DNA of 64,000 nt from Alphaproteobacteria bacterium (GTDB lineage: Bacteria > Pseudomonadota > Alphaproteobacteria > SMXS01). Below, one piece after another: positions 7,960 to 16,433 of the stretch. The stretch covers positions 1-64,000 of the forward strand of contig JANQQJ010000006.1 of assembly GCA_028284945.1 (NCBI GenBank), given 5' to 3'. Position 1 is the stretch's first letter. Each line of letters starts with the position of its first letter. The notes under the pieces are model-generated. The model had not been told where the DNA came from. It did not search any database and saw only the letters and a program-made list of their open reading frames with translations. A program made the position numbers and the translations under genes.

Positions 7960-8973
7960 TTGCCGGTAGATGCCCAGACCCAGAACACGCTTCACCAGGC
8001 GCTGATACGCATGGGCCTTATCTCGACAGCCGACTGTCTAAACGTTGCACCCATGACCGGCGGCATTTCCTGCGACGTATTCCGCGTCGACCTGCCCACC
8101 GGGCCGATCTGCATGAAGCGGCCATTGCCCAAGCTCAAGGCCAGGAAAGACTGGTATGCGCCTGTCGAACGCAGTGAGTATGAGGTCGCCTGGATAGAGG
8201 AAGTCGCCAAAATTTTACCCGGTGCGGTGCCACAGATTCTGGGCGAAGATCGGGACACTGGTCTGTTTGCGATGGATTATCTGCCGCCTGAAATCTACCC
8301 GGTCTGGAAGCATCAGCTTCGCGACGGGGTCATTGATACTCGGGTCGCTGAACAACTGGGGGACATGATCGGTCAAATCCATTCTGCGACGGCGGACCGG
8401 CAGGACTTGGCCGAACGCTTTGCCGAGGCAGCACGGTTCTTTCATGCGCTTCGGATCGATGCCTATTTTTTGGATACGGGGCGAGAGCACCCTGACTGTC
8501 AAGATCGTATCGAGGCGCTGGCTAACCGCACGGAAGCGACGCACTTGACGCTGGTGCATGGCGATTTCAGCCCCAAGAACATTCTCGCCGGACCAGACGG
8601 CCCGGTGCTGCTTGATGCCGAGACCGGCCACAATGGCGACCCGGCTTTTGATCTTGCCTTTTGTCTCAATCACCTGTTGCTGAAGTGTATCTGGCGCCCC
8701 ATATGGACCGATCAATATCTAGCCTGTTTTTCATCTTTGTCCGGGGCCTATCTGGCGCGGGTCAATTGGGAACCGGTTGAAGACATAGAAGCCAGAATTG
8801 CCTCGTTGCTGCCGGTGATGCTGCTGGCCCGGATTGATGGAAAGTCACCGGTCGAATACATCACCAAGGATGTTGAGAGGGATTTTGTGCGGGGATTCGC
8901 CAAACCGTTGATCCATGCGCCGCCGGCAACCCTGAGCGAGGTTTCTGTGCTATGGCAGAGGGCGCGGGCGTAA
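7960..8973 (+). CDS. Phosphotransferase, aminoglycoside phosphotransferase-like fold
   Basis: This 337-residue protein has a kinase fold of the APH/choline-kinase type. The catalytic loop HGDFSPKN is at residues 200-207 (catalytic Asp202, metal-binding Asn207). The DxD-like metal motif LLDAETG follows at about 216. Members phosphorylate small hydroxylated molecules. Position between a CMD protein and a hydroxyacid dehydrogenase suggests metabolite phosphorylation rather than antibiotic resistance. The start is TTG at 7960 with AGGGA a few bases upstream, 9 bp after the CMD stop. Its TAA overlaps the next ATG (TAATG), so the pair is translationally coupled. Confidence 0.82.
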   Translation: MPVDAQTQNTLHQALIRMGLISTADCLNVAPMTGGISCDVFRVDLPTGPICMKRPLPKLKARKDWYAPVERSEYEVAWIEEVAKILPGAVPQILGEDRDTGLFAMDYLPPEIYPVWKHQLRDGVIDTRVAEQLGDMIGQIHSATADRQDLAERFAEAARFFHALRIDAYFLDTGREHPDCQDRIEALANRTEATHLTLVHGDFSPKNILAGPDGPVLLDAETGHNGDPAFDLAFCLNHLLLKCIWRPIWTDQYLACFSSLSGAYLARVNWEPVEDIEARIASLLPVMLLARIDGKSPVEYITKDVERDFVRGFAKPLIHAPPATLSEVSVLWQRARA

Positions 8974-9917
8974 TGAAGGCGGTCCTGCAATATCGCGCAA
9001 GCAGCGGATTTGTTGAGCAGCTTGAAGAGAGGCGGCCTGGCTGGCTTCAGATCGCCATCGTTGATGAAACCGACAAAACGCGATTTACGAGCGAAATGGC
9101 CGATGCTGATATCCTGCTGCATGTGCTTGAGCCGGTGACGGCCGGTGTGATCCAGGCCGCGCCATCGCTCAAGCTGATCCAGAAGATCGGTGTGGGCGTG
9201 AACACCATCGATCTTGATACGGCAAAGAAACAGGGCGTTGCCGTTGCCAACATGCCTGGCACCAACAGTCAGGCGGTCGCGGAACAGACGCTGATGCTGA
9301 TGCTTTCGGCTTTGCGCCGGACGGTCGAATTCGATCAGCAGACTCGTGCCGGAAAGGGCTGGCGGATGGCGCCAGACGTGTTCGATCAGGTGGGTGAAAT
9401 TGCCGGGCGCACGGTCGGACTGGTCGGTTATGGCGCGATCCCGAGAGTATTGGCATCTGTTCTCAAGGCGTTGGGGGCGGAGGTCATCTACACCGCGACG
9501 AGGCCGAAACGGGATGCTGTTGGTCGCTTCTGTTCAATTGACGAATTGCTTGAGCGCGCCGATATCGTCTCGCTTCACATACCGCTGACCCCTGAAACCG
9601 ATAAAATAATCAATGCAAACGCCCTGGCGCGCATGAAGCCGGGCGCTATTCTGGTCAATACAGCCCGCGGCGGCCTGGTTGATGAGGCGGCGCTGGTCGA
9701 GGCGCTGACATCGGGTCAACTGCGGGCCGCGGGCCTGGACGTGTTCGCACAGGAACCTGTCGATCCCGGCAATCCGTTATTGGCCCTCGACAATGTTGTG
9801 CTGGCGCCCCATGCCGCCTGGCTGACGCCGGAAACCCTGGCGCGCAGCATCGGTGTCGCGATTGAGAATTGCCGCCGGGTCCGCGACGGGGAAGACCTTC
9901 TACACCAGGTGGTTTAG
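8973..9917 (+). CDS. D-isomer-specific 2-hydroxyacid dehydrogenase
   Basis: This 314-residue NAD-dependent dehydrogenase is of the D-lactate/phosphoglycerate dehydrogenase type. The Rossmann turn VGYGAIP is at about 151 (a Pro replaces the usual final Gly). NTARGGLVDE (about 228-237) carries the catalytic Arg region, and APHAAW (about 281) holds the catalytic His. It reduces a 2-oxo acid or oxidises a D-2-hydroxy acid. I chose ATG 8973 because it overlaps the upstream stop; an in-frame ATG at 8952 would lie inside the kinase gene. Its stop overlaps the convergent DUF3237 stop by 4 bp. Confidence 0.88.
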   Translation: MKAVLQYRASSGFVEQLEERRPGWLQIAIVDETDKTRFTSEMADADILLHVLEPVTAGVIQAAPSLKLIQKIGVGVNTIDLDTAKKQGVAVANMPGTNSQAVAEQTLMLMLSALRRTVEFDQQTRAGKGWRMAPDVFDQVGEIAGRTVGLVGYGAIPRVLASVLKALGAEVIYTATRPKRDAVGRFCSIDELLERADIVSLHIPLTPETDKIINANALARMKPGAILVNTARGGLVDEAALVEALTSGQLRAAGLDVFAQEPVDPGNPLLALDNVVLAPHAAWLTPETLARSIGVAIENCRRVRDGEDLLHQVV

Positions 9918-10417
9918 AGAATCTGAAAGATCCGGTAACGAACACCGCTCGGTGTGCGCTGACCAAGGCCAACGGCGACAATGTGGTTCAGCCAATCATA
10001 TTGCGGTGCCCCGGTCTCGAACGTCGGCAGCGTCCGGAAGTAGTATTCCGCCGGGTCCATCTCCTCGACTTTGGCGGGATCGATGAAGTCTGGGATAACC
10101 GCAGCGGGGATTACCAACCGGCCGCTATAGGTCACATAGATCTGCGCGCCGTCATCTGTTTCCCAGACCGACCGGACATCCAGCATTGTGTTGACCGTTC
10201 CGTCTTCCAGCACGCCAGACCGGGACCAATCAGCGCCACTTTCAAGAATCCGTCCCATGAGCCTGGGGCCGGTGATCGTTCCGCCGACGATGTTGCTTAT
10301 CCGGCGGTTATGCCAGAGGCTGGGCCCCAGTAGGGGCTCGCCCTCCTGCAAATCGATCTCGGCCTGGCACAGAAATTCTGAATTAAGAGTCATTTGCGCG
10401 AGCTTTTCATCTGACAT
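9914..10417 (-). CDS. DUF3237 family protein
   Basis: This 167-residue protein matches DUF3237, small beta-barrel-like proteins of unknown function found beside catabolic genes. Visible family features are the GGTITGPRLMGRI strand and the AEYYFRTLPTFETG region near the end. ATG 10417 is chosen because AAAGGGGA lies just upstream; the frame stays open another 30 codons upstream without a ribosome site. It is convergent with the hydroxyacid dehydrogenase, with overlapping TAG and TAA stops at 9914-9917. It is divergent from the NTF2-like gene at 10594. Confidence 0.82.
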   Translation of the reverse strand: MSDEKLAQMTLNSEFLCQAEIDLQEGEPLLGPSLWHNRRISNIVGGTITGPRLMGRILESGADWSRSGVLEDGTVNTMLDVRSVWETDDGAQIYVTYSGRLVIPAAVIPDFIDPAKVEEMDPAEYYFRTLPTFETGAPQYDWLNHIVAVGLGQRTPSGVRYRIFQIL

Positions 10418-10593
10418 TGTCGGGTCCCCTTTGACCATGAGCGGAGTCGGCAGTGATCGCGTAGCAATATGAAACAGCTCGATGCGAAAAGCAGCCGCGT
10501 TGCGCAATTTGCCATTGCCGGCCCGATTGGGGGGCTCCCCGGCGGGTCCGGCTGTCCTATACTGTTGGAAGTTATTTTCAGGAGGGACTCAGG

Positions 10594-11079
10594 ATGACAG
10601 ATGCGCTTCAGCTATTGAAAGACAAAGCGGAGATTCAGGAGACAATCCTGAAATATGCGACCGGGCTCGACACCCGGGATTTCGCGCTCTATCGCTCAAT
10701 TTTTGCCGATGAGGTCGACATCGATTTCTCTTCCTATAGCGGTCAGCCGGCCTCACGGATGACCGGTGACGAATGGGGGCAGATGGTGCAACGCATGTTG
10801 CCTGGATTCGATGCGACTCAGCATGTGCTAACCAACTTCGTCATTGATGTAGACGGTGACGAGGCGACCGCTAACGTCTATGTCCAGGCAGAACACTTCA
10901 TTGCGAATTCCCAAGGCGATAACAGCCATACATTGGGTGGCTACTATGTCCACAAACTGAAACGGCACGGCTCGGAATGGAAAATCCACGCGACCACCCT
11001 CAACGTGACGTGGAACCGCGGTAACCGGGACGTTTACCGGCTGGCAACCGAGCGCGTCGAAGCGGGTAACCAGACCTAA
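10594..11079 (+). CDS. NTF2-like / SnoaL-like protein
   Basis: This 161-residue protein has the cone-shaped NTF2-like fold typical of SnoaL_4 proteins. An N-terminal helix carries IQETILKYATGLDTRDFALYRSIF. The middle has the ATQHVLTNFVID strand, and the end has the WKIHATTLNVTWNRGN strand. Relatives include ketosteroid isomerase, dehydratases and ring-dioxygenase beta subunits, so it may be a small enzyme or a binding protein. It has a strong AGGAGGGA ribosome site. The substrate is unknown. Confidence 0.82.
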   Translation: MTDALQLLKDKAEIQETILKYATGLDTRDFALYRSIFADEVDIDFSSYSGQPASRMTGDEWGQMVQRMLPGFDATQHVLTNFVIDVDGDEATANVYVQAEHFIANSQGDNSHTLGGYYVHKLKRHGSEWKIHATTLNVTWNRGNRDVYRLATERVEAGNQT

Positions 11080-11208
11080 AACCGGAAGACATTCGGTTCT
11101 GGTTTAAGGGTCTACCGAGGCTAAACCAGCACCGGTGCTTGATAGGCCTTTTCGCGAACCAAACCCCCATGCTAGCGTGCCGCCCACGTGTTCAAGAGGA
11201 CAGATCAG

Positions 11209-12438
11209 ATGGATTTCAATGATACCCCCGAAGAAGCCGAATTCCGCAGCGAAGTGCGCGCCTGGCTTGATGACAATGTGCAGAAGGACTGGCGCGACCG
11301 CATGGTCAATGGCCGCTTCGGCGAGGTCTGCCGCGAATGGCAGAAGATCAAATATGACGGGGGCTGGGCCTGTGTGAACTGGCCAAAGGAATATGGTGGC
11401 CGGGGGCTCACGCCGATCCAGTCGGTGATCTGGAGCCAGGAAGAATCCAAAGTTGCGCCGCCCAGCGCGGCGATGCTGGTGGTTGGCCTGGGCATGACCG
11501 GGCCGATGCTGATGGTCCACGCCAATGACGAACAGAAGGCGCGCCTGCTGCCCAAGACAGCGAGTGCGGAGATCGTTTGGTGCCAGCTGTTCTCTGAACC
11601 CGCTGGTGGGTCGGATCTGGCGGCCTTGCGCACCAAGGCGGTCCCCGATGGTGATGAATGGGTGATCAACGGCCAGAAAATCTGGTCGTCAGGCGCGCAT
11701 GAGTCCGACTGGGGCATTCTTGTCACCCGGACCGATCCGACCGTACCGAAACACAAGGGCCTTACTTTCTTTGTGGTCGATATGAAGACCCCGGGGATCG
11801 ACCCGCGGCCCATCAAACAAATTTCCGGTCAGGCCCACTTCAACGAAGTGTTCCTGAACGACGTGCGTATTCCAGATGCAAACCGCATCGGTGCCGTGGG
11901 TGACGGCTGGAAAGTCGCGATGACCACGCTGATGAACGAACGTCTCGCGGTGGGTGCCTCTGGTGGTGCGGCAGGTGCGGCAGGGAATTTCGATTCGCTC
12001 TTCGACATGGTCCGCGACCTTGAAGGCGAAGACGGGCCGCTGATCGGCGACCGTGTGGTCCGCGAAAAGCTGGCTGACTGGTATTGCCGCGAGGCCGGTA
12101 TCCGCAATGTGAATGCCCGGACGGTCTCGGCGCTATCGCGTGGTGACACGCCAGGCCCCGAGGCATCGATCTCCAAGCTCATCCAGGGGCCGCAGAAGCA
12201 GGATATGGCGTCGTTCGGCATGGACCTGCAGGACATGGCCGGTACGCTGATCGATCCGGAAATGGCGGCGCGCCGCGCTGAGTTTCAATACTCGCTGCTT
12301 GGCTCGCCTGCGGGCCGGATTGCCGGCGGCACGGACGAAATCATGCGCAATATCATCGCCGAACGCGTGCTTGGATTGCCGGGCGATATCCGTGTCGACA
12401 AGGATGTCCCCTTCAGTGATATCCCGACCGGGGCTTAG
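11209..12438 (+). CDS. Acyl-CoA dehydrogenase family protein
   Basis: This 409-residue FAD enzyme introduces an alpha-beta double bond into an acyl-CoA and passes electrons to ETF. The N-terminal helical domain covers about residues 1-120. The FAD signature WCQLFSEPAGGSDLA is at about 124. The middle beta domain includes KIWSSGAHESDWGILV. The C-terminal helical domain holds GGTDEIMRNIIAERVLGLP. ATG 11209 has AGAGGA about 8 bp upstream and is preferred over GTG 11188. Enzymes of this subtype often act on branched, terpenoid or steroid side-chain acyl-CoAs; that specificity is inference. A palindromic repeat follows. Confidence 0.9.
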   Translation: MDFNDTPEEAEFRSEVRAWLDDNVQKDWRDRMVNGRFGEVCREWQKIKYDGGWACVNWPKEYGGRGLTPIQSVIWSQEESKVAPPSAAMLVVGLGMTGPMLMVHANDEQKARLLPKTASAEIVWCQLFSEPAGGSDLAALRTKAVPDGDEWVINGQKIWSSGAHESDWGILVTRTDPTVPKHKGLTFFVVDMKTPGIDPRPIKQISGQAHFNEVFLNDVRIPDANRIGAVGDGWKVAMTTLMNERLAVGASGGAAGAAGNFDSLFDMVRDLEGEDGPLIGDRVVREKLADWYCREAGIRNVNARTVSALSRGDTPGPEASISKLIQGPQKQDMASFGMDLQDMAGTLIDPEMAARRAEFQYSLLGSPAGRIAGGTDEIMRNIIAERVLGLPGDIRVDKDVPFSDIPTGA

Positions 12439-12452
12439 GTCCTAGCAATCGG

Positions 12453-12558
12453 CGTCATTGCGAGGGGCCCGAAGGGCGACGCGGCAATCCAGCTGCTTTG
12501 ACATTCTGGATTGCTTCGCTATTGCCGCGCATTTGCGCGGCAGTCGCTCGCAATGACG
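12453..12558. repeat. Dispersed palindromic intergenic repeat (GTCATTGCGAG type)
   Basis: The outer 12-bp arms CGTCATTGCGAG (12453-12464) and CTCGCAATGACG (12547-12558) are perfect inverted copies. Inner arms GCAATCCAG and CTGGATTGC also pair. The element fills the gap between convergent gene ends. Similar extragenic palindromes are common in Alphaproteobacteria. No coding potential was seen. Confidence 0.8.
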
Positions 12559-12567
12559 ATTATGCGT

Positions 12568-13548
12568 CTACCCCCAAACCTCTGAACCGGGCGGCATCAG
12601 TGTACTGCCACCATAGGTGATGCCGGGTTCCCGGTCTTTCGCTAGTAACAGCGGTCCGTCCAGGTCGACCCAGTCGGCGCCCTGCGCGACGAGGACCGCT
12701 GGCGCCATGGCAAGCGACGTGCCCAGCATGCAGCCGACCATGATTTTCAGGCCGCGGTCGCGCGCGGCATCCCGCAGCGCCAGCGCTTCGGTCAGGCCGC
12801 CCGCTTTGTCGAGTTTGATGTTTACCGCTTGATATTTCTCGGCAATGTCATCCAGCTCATCGCGTGTGTGGATGCTTTCATCGGCACACAAGGGAATGGG
12901 ACTTGAATTGCCACGCAAAATGTCATCCTCACCTTCTGGTAGCGGCTGTTCGATGACGGCGACCTGCAGCTGCATGAGTTGAGGCAGCAGAAAGTCCAGC
13001 TTGCCCGGTGTCAGCGACTCATTGGCATCGACGATCAAGGTGCAGTCGGGGGATGCGGCGCGGACCGCGCGCAACCGCGTCAGGTCCATTTCATCACCCG
13101 CCATTTTTACTTTCAACACTGGCCGGTCAGCAGCAGCTTCTGCGGCGCTGAGCATGGCATCCGGCGTATCGATGCTGAGCGTGAAGGCCGTGGTCAACGG
13201 TCCCGGCTCGCCTTGGCCGGCAAGCTGCCACACGGGTTGGCTGCTGCGTTTGGCCTCCAGATCCCAGAATGCGCAATCCAGCGCGTTGCGCGCGGCGCCT
13301 GCGGGCAAGAGGTCCTGCAGGGTACTGCGATCGAACCCCGCTTCGACGGTTTTTCGGATGCCTTCAAGCTGTGCCGCAACCGATTGCGCGCTTTCACCAT
13401 AGCGGACATTGGGGCCGCATTCGCCGCGCCCGTTGTATCCGTCTGCGTGTAATTCGACCACGACAACATCGGTCGCAGTGGCTTCCCGCCGGGCGATTCG
13501 GAACACACCGGCGACCGGCCAGCTTTCAGTAGCGATGCGTAGGTCCAT
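12568..13548 (-). CDS. Dipeptide epimerase (enolase superfamily)
   Basis: This 326-residue protein (338 from ATG 13584) belongs to the muconate lactonising/L-Ala-D/L-Glu epimerase branch of the enolase superfamily. The KxK catalytic motif is visible as LKVKMAG. The metal ligands are in IVDANES, VIEQPLP and LCADESIH. The second catalytic lysine is in NIKLDKAGG. The C-terminal barrel end reads MVGCMLGTSLAMAPA. The usual role is muropeptide recycling by epimerising L-Ala-D-Glu. It stands among catabolic genes and is divergent from the enoyl-CoA hydratase, so another dipeptide substrate is possible. The start is uncertain between 13548 and 13584. Confidence 0.82.
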   Translation of the reverse strand: MDLRIATESWPVAGVFRIARREATATDVVVVELHADGYNGRGECGPNVRYGESAQSVAAQLEGIRKTVEAGFDRSTLQDLLPAGAARNALDCAFWDLEAKRSSQPVWQLAGQGEPGPLTTAFTLSIDTPDAMLSAAEAAADRPVLKVKMAGDEMDLTRLRAVRAASPDCTLIVDANESLTPGKLDFLLPQLMQLQVAVIEQPLPEGEDDILRGNSSPIPLCADESIHTRDELDDIAEKYQAVNIKLDKAGGLTEALALRDAARDRGLKIMVGCMLGTSLAMAPAVLVAQGADWVDLDGPLLLAKDREPGITYGGSTLMPPGSEVWG

Positions 13549-13616
13549 GTCTTTTGGGTGGTCTGTTGCAGCGGGACGCGACATTATACGCCCAACTGAT
13601 AAATGGGAGACAGATC

Positions 13617-14432
13617 ATGTCACAGCCGCAGGTACAATCCGACACCGATTCAGAAGTCCTTTACGAGGTCGCCGATCACATCGCGACCATCACGCTTAAT
13701 GCGCCCGACCGGATGAACACCATCTCCGGCGAGATGCTCAACACGCTGACAGAGATTTTGCTGACGGCTGACCGCGACCCGGAAGTCCGCTGCATCATCA
13801 TGACCGGCAATGGCCGCGCCTTCTGCGCGGGCCTTGATCTGCGGGGCGCGGGCCAGGGCGGCACGGGCCTCAGTGGTGCATCCCAGACCACTAATCTGGA
13901 TGTGCGGGCGACGCCGCCGACCGTGATGCACAATCTGGATACGCCGTTGATCTGTGCGCTCAATGGCGGTGCGGCCGGTTACGGCATGGATATGGCCATG
14001 GGCTGCGACATCCGCATCATGGGCACGTCGGGCAAGCTGTCTGCCGCCTTCACCAAGCGCGGGCTGCTGCCCGAATCCGGCGGCACCTGGATTTTGCCGC
14101 GGCTGCTGGGTTGGGCCAAGGCGGCAGAGGTGATCTTCACCGGCCGCACCATGGGCGCCGAAGAATGCCTGGAATATGGCCTGGTCAATCACGTTGTCGC
14201 TGATGAAGACGTGCAGGGCACAGCCCGCGAGCTGGCGGCCGAGATCGCGTCAAACGCACCGCTGGCGGTTGCAGCAGCCAAACGGATGATGCGCATGGGT
14301 CTAAAGGAGACGTTCGACGAGCACGTTCATCACGTCTTCCTGCAATTGCTGCCGCTGATGCGCACCAAGGATTTTGGTGAAGGCGTGAAAGCGTTCATGG
14401 AAAAACGCGATCCCGATTTCCAGGGGAAGTAG
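13617..14432 (+). CDS. Enoyl-CoA hydratase/isomerase family protein
   Basis: This 271-residue crotonase-fold enzyme shows the oxyanion-hole segments GNGRAFCAGLDL (about residue 60) and NGGAAGYGMDMAMGCD (about 117). A catalytic Glu candidate lies in LLPESGGTWILPRL. Only one of the two classical catalytic glutamates is clear, so isomerase or hydrolase activity is possible. A GGGAGA ribosome site precedes ATG 13617. It is a close relative of the gene at 51642, which shares the WILPRLLG stretch. It is transcribed away from the dipeptide epimerase. Confidence 0.88.
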   Translation: MSQPQVQSDTDSEVLYEVADHIATITLNAPDRMNTISGEMLNTLTEILLTADRDPEVRCIIMTGNGRAFCAGLDLRGAGQGGTGLSGASQTTNLDVRATPPTVMHNLDTPLICALNGGAAGYGMDMAMGCDIRIMGTSGKLSAAFTKRGLLPESGGTWILPRLLGWAKAAEVIFTGRTMGAEECLEYGLVNHVVADEDVQGTARELAAEIASNAPLAVAAAKRMMRMGLKETFDEHVHHVFLQLLPLMRTKDFGEGVKAFMEKRDPDFQGK

Positions 14433-14442
14433 GCTCAAGGGT

Positions 14443-14556
14443 GTTCGTACTTCGAGACGGCGCTACGCGCCCCTCAGTACGAACGGACTTTAGCCAGCAA
14501 ACTCAAACCGTTCGTCCTGAGGAGCCCGCTTCAGCGGGCGTCTCGAAGGGCGGACG
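14443..14556. repeat. Dispersed palindromic repeat, double unit (ACTTCGAGACGG type)
   Basis: The first unit is bounded by GTTCGTACT (14443-14451) and AGTACGAAC (14476-14484). The second contains CCGTTCGTCCTGAGGAG and GTCTCGAAGGGCGGACGG. It lies between convergent gene ends. The same family recurs at 17221-17340. Confidence 0.8.
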
Positions 14557-14561
14557 GCACT

Positions 14562-15458
14562 TCACTCCGCCGCTGCAGCCTGTGGCACCGTCTCGGCGAG
14601 CGCCGGGTCATCGTCGTGGACCTGCACCAGTTCCAGATAGGAATCGTGGAAGTAGACGAAGGAAACGTCACCGCCGCCGTCGGGGAATGACTCGCGGGTC
14701 ACATCCAGCACGCCCTGTTTGTTCCAGGCGCCCATGCGGAAGTGGGAGTAACCGGCTTCCTTGAAGATGTCTTCGGTCCAGCGTGGTTCGATCCCATTGC
14801 CTTCCAGTGGCGTCAGCAGCACGATGGTGATGCCGGGTTTCTCGCGGCGAAGACGGGTAGCGTTGGCATAGCCGTAGAAGTCGACCGGCCCCTGGTTTTC
14901 CATGTCGAAGTGTTTGCACCAGTCAGCGGCGATCTGCTCCAGCTGGTCCGGTGCGGTGCAGATATAGATAACGTTGTTTTCGGCCCGGGTTGGTTGGGTG
15001 GGGCCCAGTTCGAAGACTTGTTTCTGCGGCCCGCGCACCAGGATCCAGTCCGCATCGCCTGATTTGAACGCGGCTTCATCCTCCGGCGGGCCCAGCGGTG
15101 TAACAAGGTCTTCCGCCTGCCATGCGGCATAAAGCCCGCGCGGGTCGGCATGGGTCAACCGGAAGAAGGTGTCGCCGACACGGGGCCGGTCGGTCGCCGG
15201 GCGCTCGACAGCCGTATAGGACGTAAAGCTGTCCATCTCGATATAGTCGACGTCTTCCTGGTTGCCCCGGTTCCAGATATATTGACGGCCCAGGCCCGGA
15301 TACATGTTTTCAATGAGCGTGCGGAACTCGGCGAGTTCAAGGAAGCGCAGCGCGCCCTTCAAGTCTCCGGTAATGGGGATGTCTTTCTGCACCGCGTCTT
15401 CCGGCGGCATGGCTTCAATGATGGTGGTGCCGTAATGGGCGATGGATGGCGCTGGCAT
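14562..15458 (-). CDS. VOC superfamily protein, double module
   Basis: This 298-residue protein has two VOC-like halves. The first covers about residues 25-160 and ends in QVFELGPT. The second covers about 165-280 and ends in FVYFHDSYLELVQV, the usual terminal metal-ligand strand (HDSYLELV). The length and double architecture resemble extradiol-type or glyoxalase-like proteins. First-module ligands are poorly conserved. It is divergently arranged with the VOC gene at 15569, sharing a 110-bp intergenic region, so the two are probably co-regulated. The function is not resolved. Confidence 0.72.
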   Translation of the reverse strand: MPAPSIAHYGTTIIEAMPPEDAVQKDIPITGDLKGALRFLELAEFRTLIENMYPGLGRQYIWNRGNQEDVDYIEMDSFTSYTAVERPATDRPRVGDTFFRLTHADPRGLYAAWQAEDLVTPLGPPEDEAAFKSGDADWILVRGPQKQVFELGPTQPTRAENNVIYICTAPDQLEQIAADWCKHFDMENQGPVDFYGYANATRLRREKPGITIVLLTPLEGNGIEPRWTEDIFKEAGYSHFRMGAWNKQGVLDVTRESFPDGGGDVSFVYFHDSYLELVQVHDDDPALAETVPQAAAAE

Positions 15459-15568
15459 GATTGTCTTCCCTGACCTGATTCTTTTGTGGGCGATAAACTA
15501 GCAGAGCCGGAGCGTCTGGCCTAGTATCACCAGCACGCATGACTTTATGAAACGGGATCACCTCCACC

Positions 15569-16429
15569 ATGAATATGGTTCAGACACATCACGGCATCAG
15601 CTGTTCGGATATCGTTGCCACCAAGCGGGTGCTGAAAGTGCTCGGCTTTCATGGGCATCAGCCCGGCGCGCCGGAGCCGCTGATTTATAAGAACACCGCC
15701 GACGACTATATCGGCCAGATTACCGCGCCGGTGCTGGGCGACAAATATCACACCCACTATGTCGAAAACACCGATACGGGCCATCAGGTCGACCTGATCG
15801 AAATCCAGCCGGAAGCACTGACGCCGCGCGCGTGGGACGTGCCCGCGCAGGGCGATCTGGTGATCGGCTTTCCGGTCGATGATCCGATGGAAATGTATAA
15901 GGCGATGCAGGCGGCCGACCCTGACTGCCAGTATTCAGAGCCCTTTGAGGTGCCAGAGGAAGACGGCATCCGCTTCGTCTGGCGTGACGGGCAGCACTCG
16001 ATCCTGACGCGGGGCAAGGACCCGTTTGCGATCCTGCATTACAATTCAGCCGACTGGCCAAAGGCGCGCGCCTTTTACGAAGAGGTGCTGCAGGTCGGTG
16101 TTGAGCCGCTGGCGGGCCGCGAAGCCGGTTGTGACCGCTTTGCGCTCGCCGGTATCAAGGGCCGCATGGATGTTGAAGTGCGCGACAGCACGCCGCGGCT
16201 CGACTTCCGCGCCTGGGGCAAACACTACCCGTCAGCCAATCACTTCCGGCTGATCGAACGGGACTTCGACCACATCGAACCCAAAGTCGCCGAAGCGCAT
16301 GAGGTCGGCTATGTCATCCCGCCGATGGGTGGATTCCAGTTTATCCATGGCCCCACGTCAGAGACCATTGAGATGTTCGACAAGAGCTTCGCGCCCGGCG
16401 CCCTGACCGACGCCGAGGCTGCGGAGTAG
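15569..16429 (+). CDS. VOC superfamily protein
   Basis: This 286-residue protein has an N-terminal VOC module (VQTHHGISCSD through YVENTDTGHQVDLIEI, about residues 4-80) and a weaker second module (about 150-275). The second starts near AILHYNSADWPKARAFYEEVL, typical of the helix after the first VOC strand, and ends ETIEMFDKS. Metal-ligand candidates are the early His residues and the terminal Glu. ATG 15575 is an alternative start. It diverges from the double-VOC gene at 15458. Substrate unknown. Confidence 0.72.
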   Translation: MNMVQTHHGISCSDIVATKRVLKVLGFHGHQPGAPEPLIYKNTADDYIGQITAPVLGDKYHTHYVENTDTGHQVDLIEIQPEALTPRAWDVPAQGDLVIGFPVDDPMEMYKAMQAADPDCQYSEPFEVPEEDGIRFVWRDGQHSILTRGKDPFAILHYNSADWPKARAFYEEVLQVGVEPLAGREAGCDRFALAGIKGRMDVEVRDSTPRLDFRAWGKHYPSANHFRLIERDFDHIEPKVAEAHEVGYVIPPMGGFQFIHGPTSETIEMFDKSFAPGALTDAEAAE

Positions 16430-16433
16430 TGAC

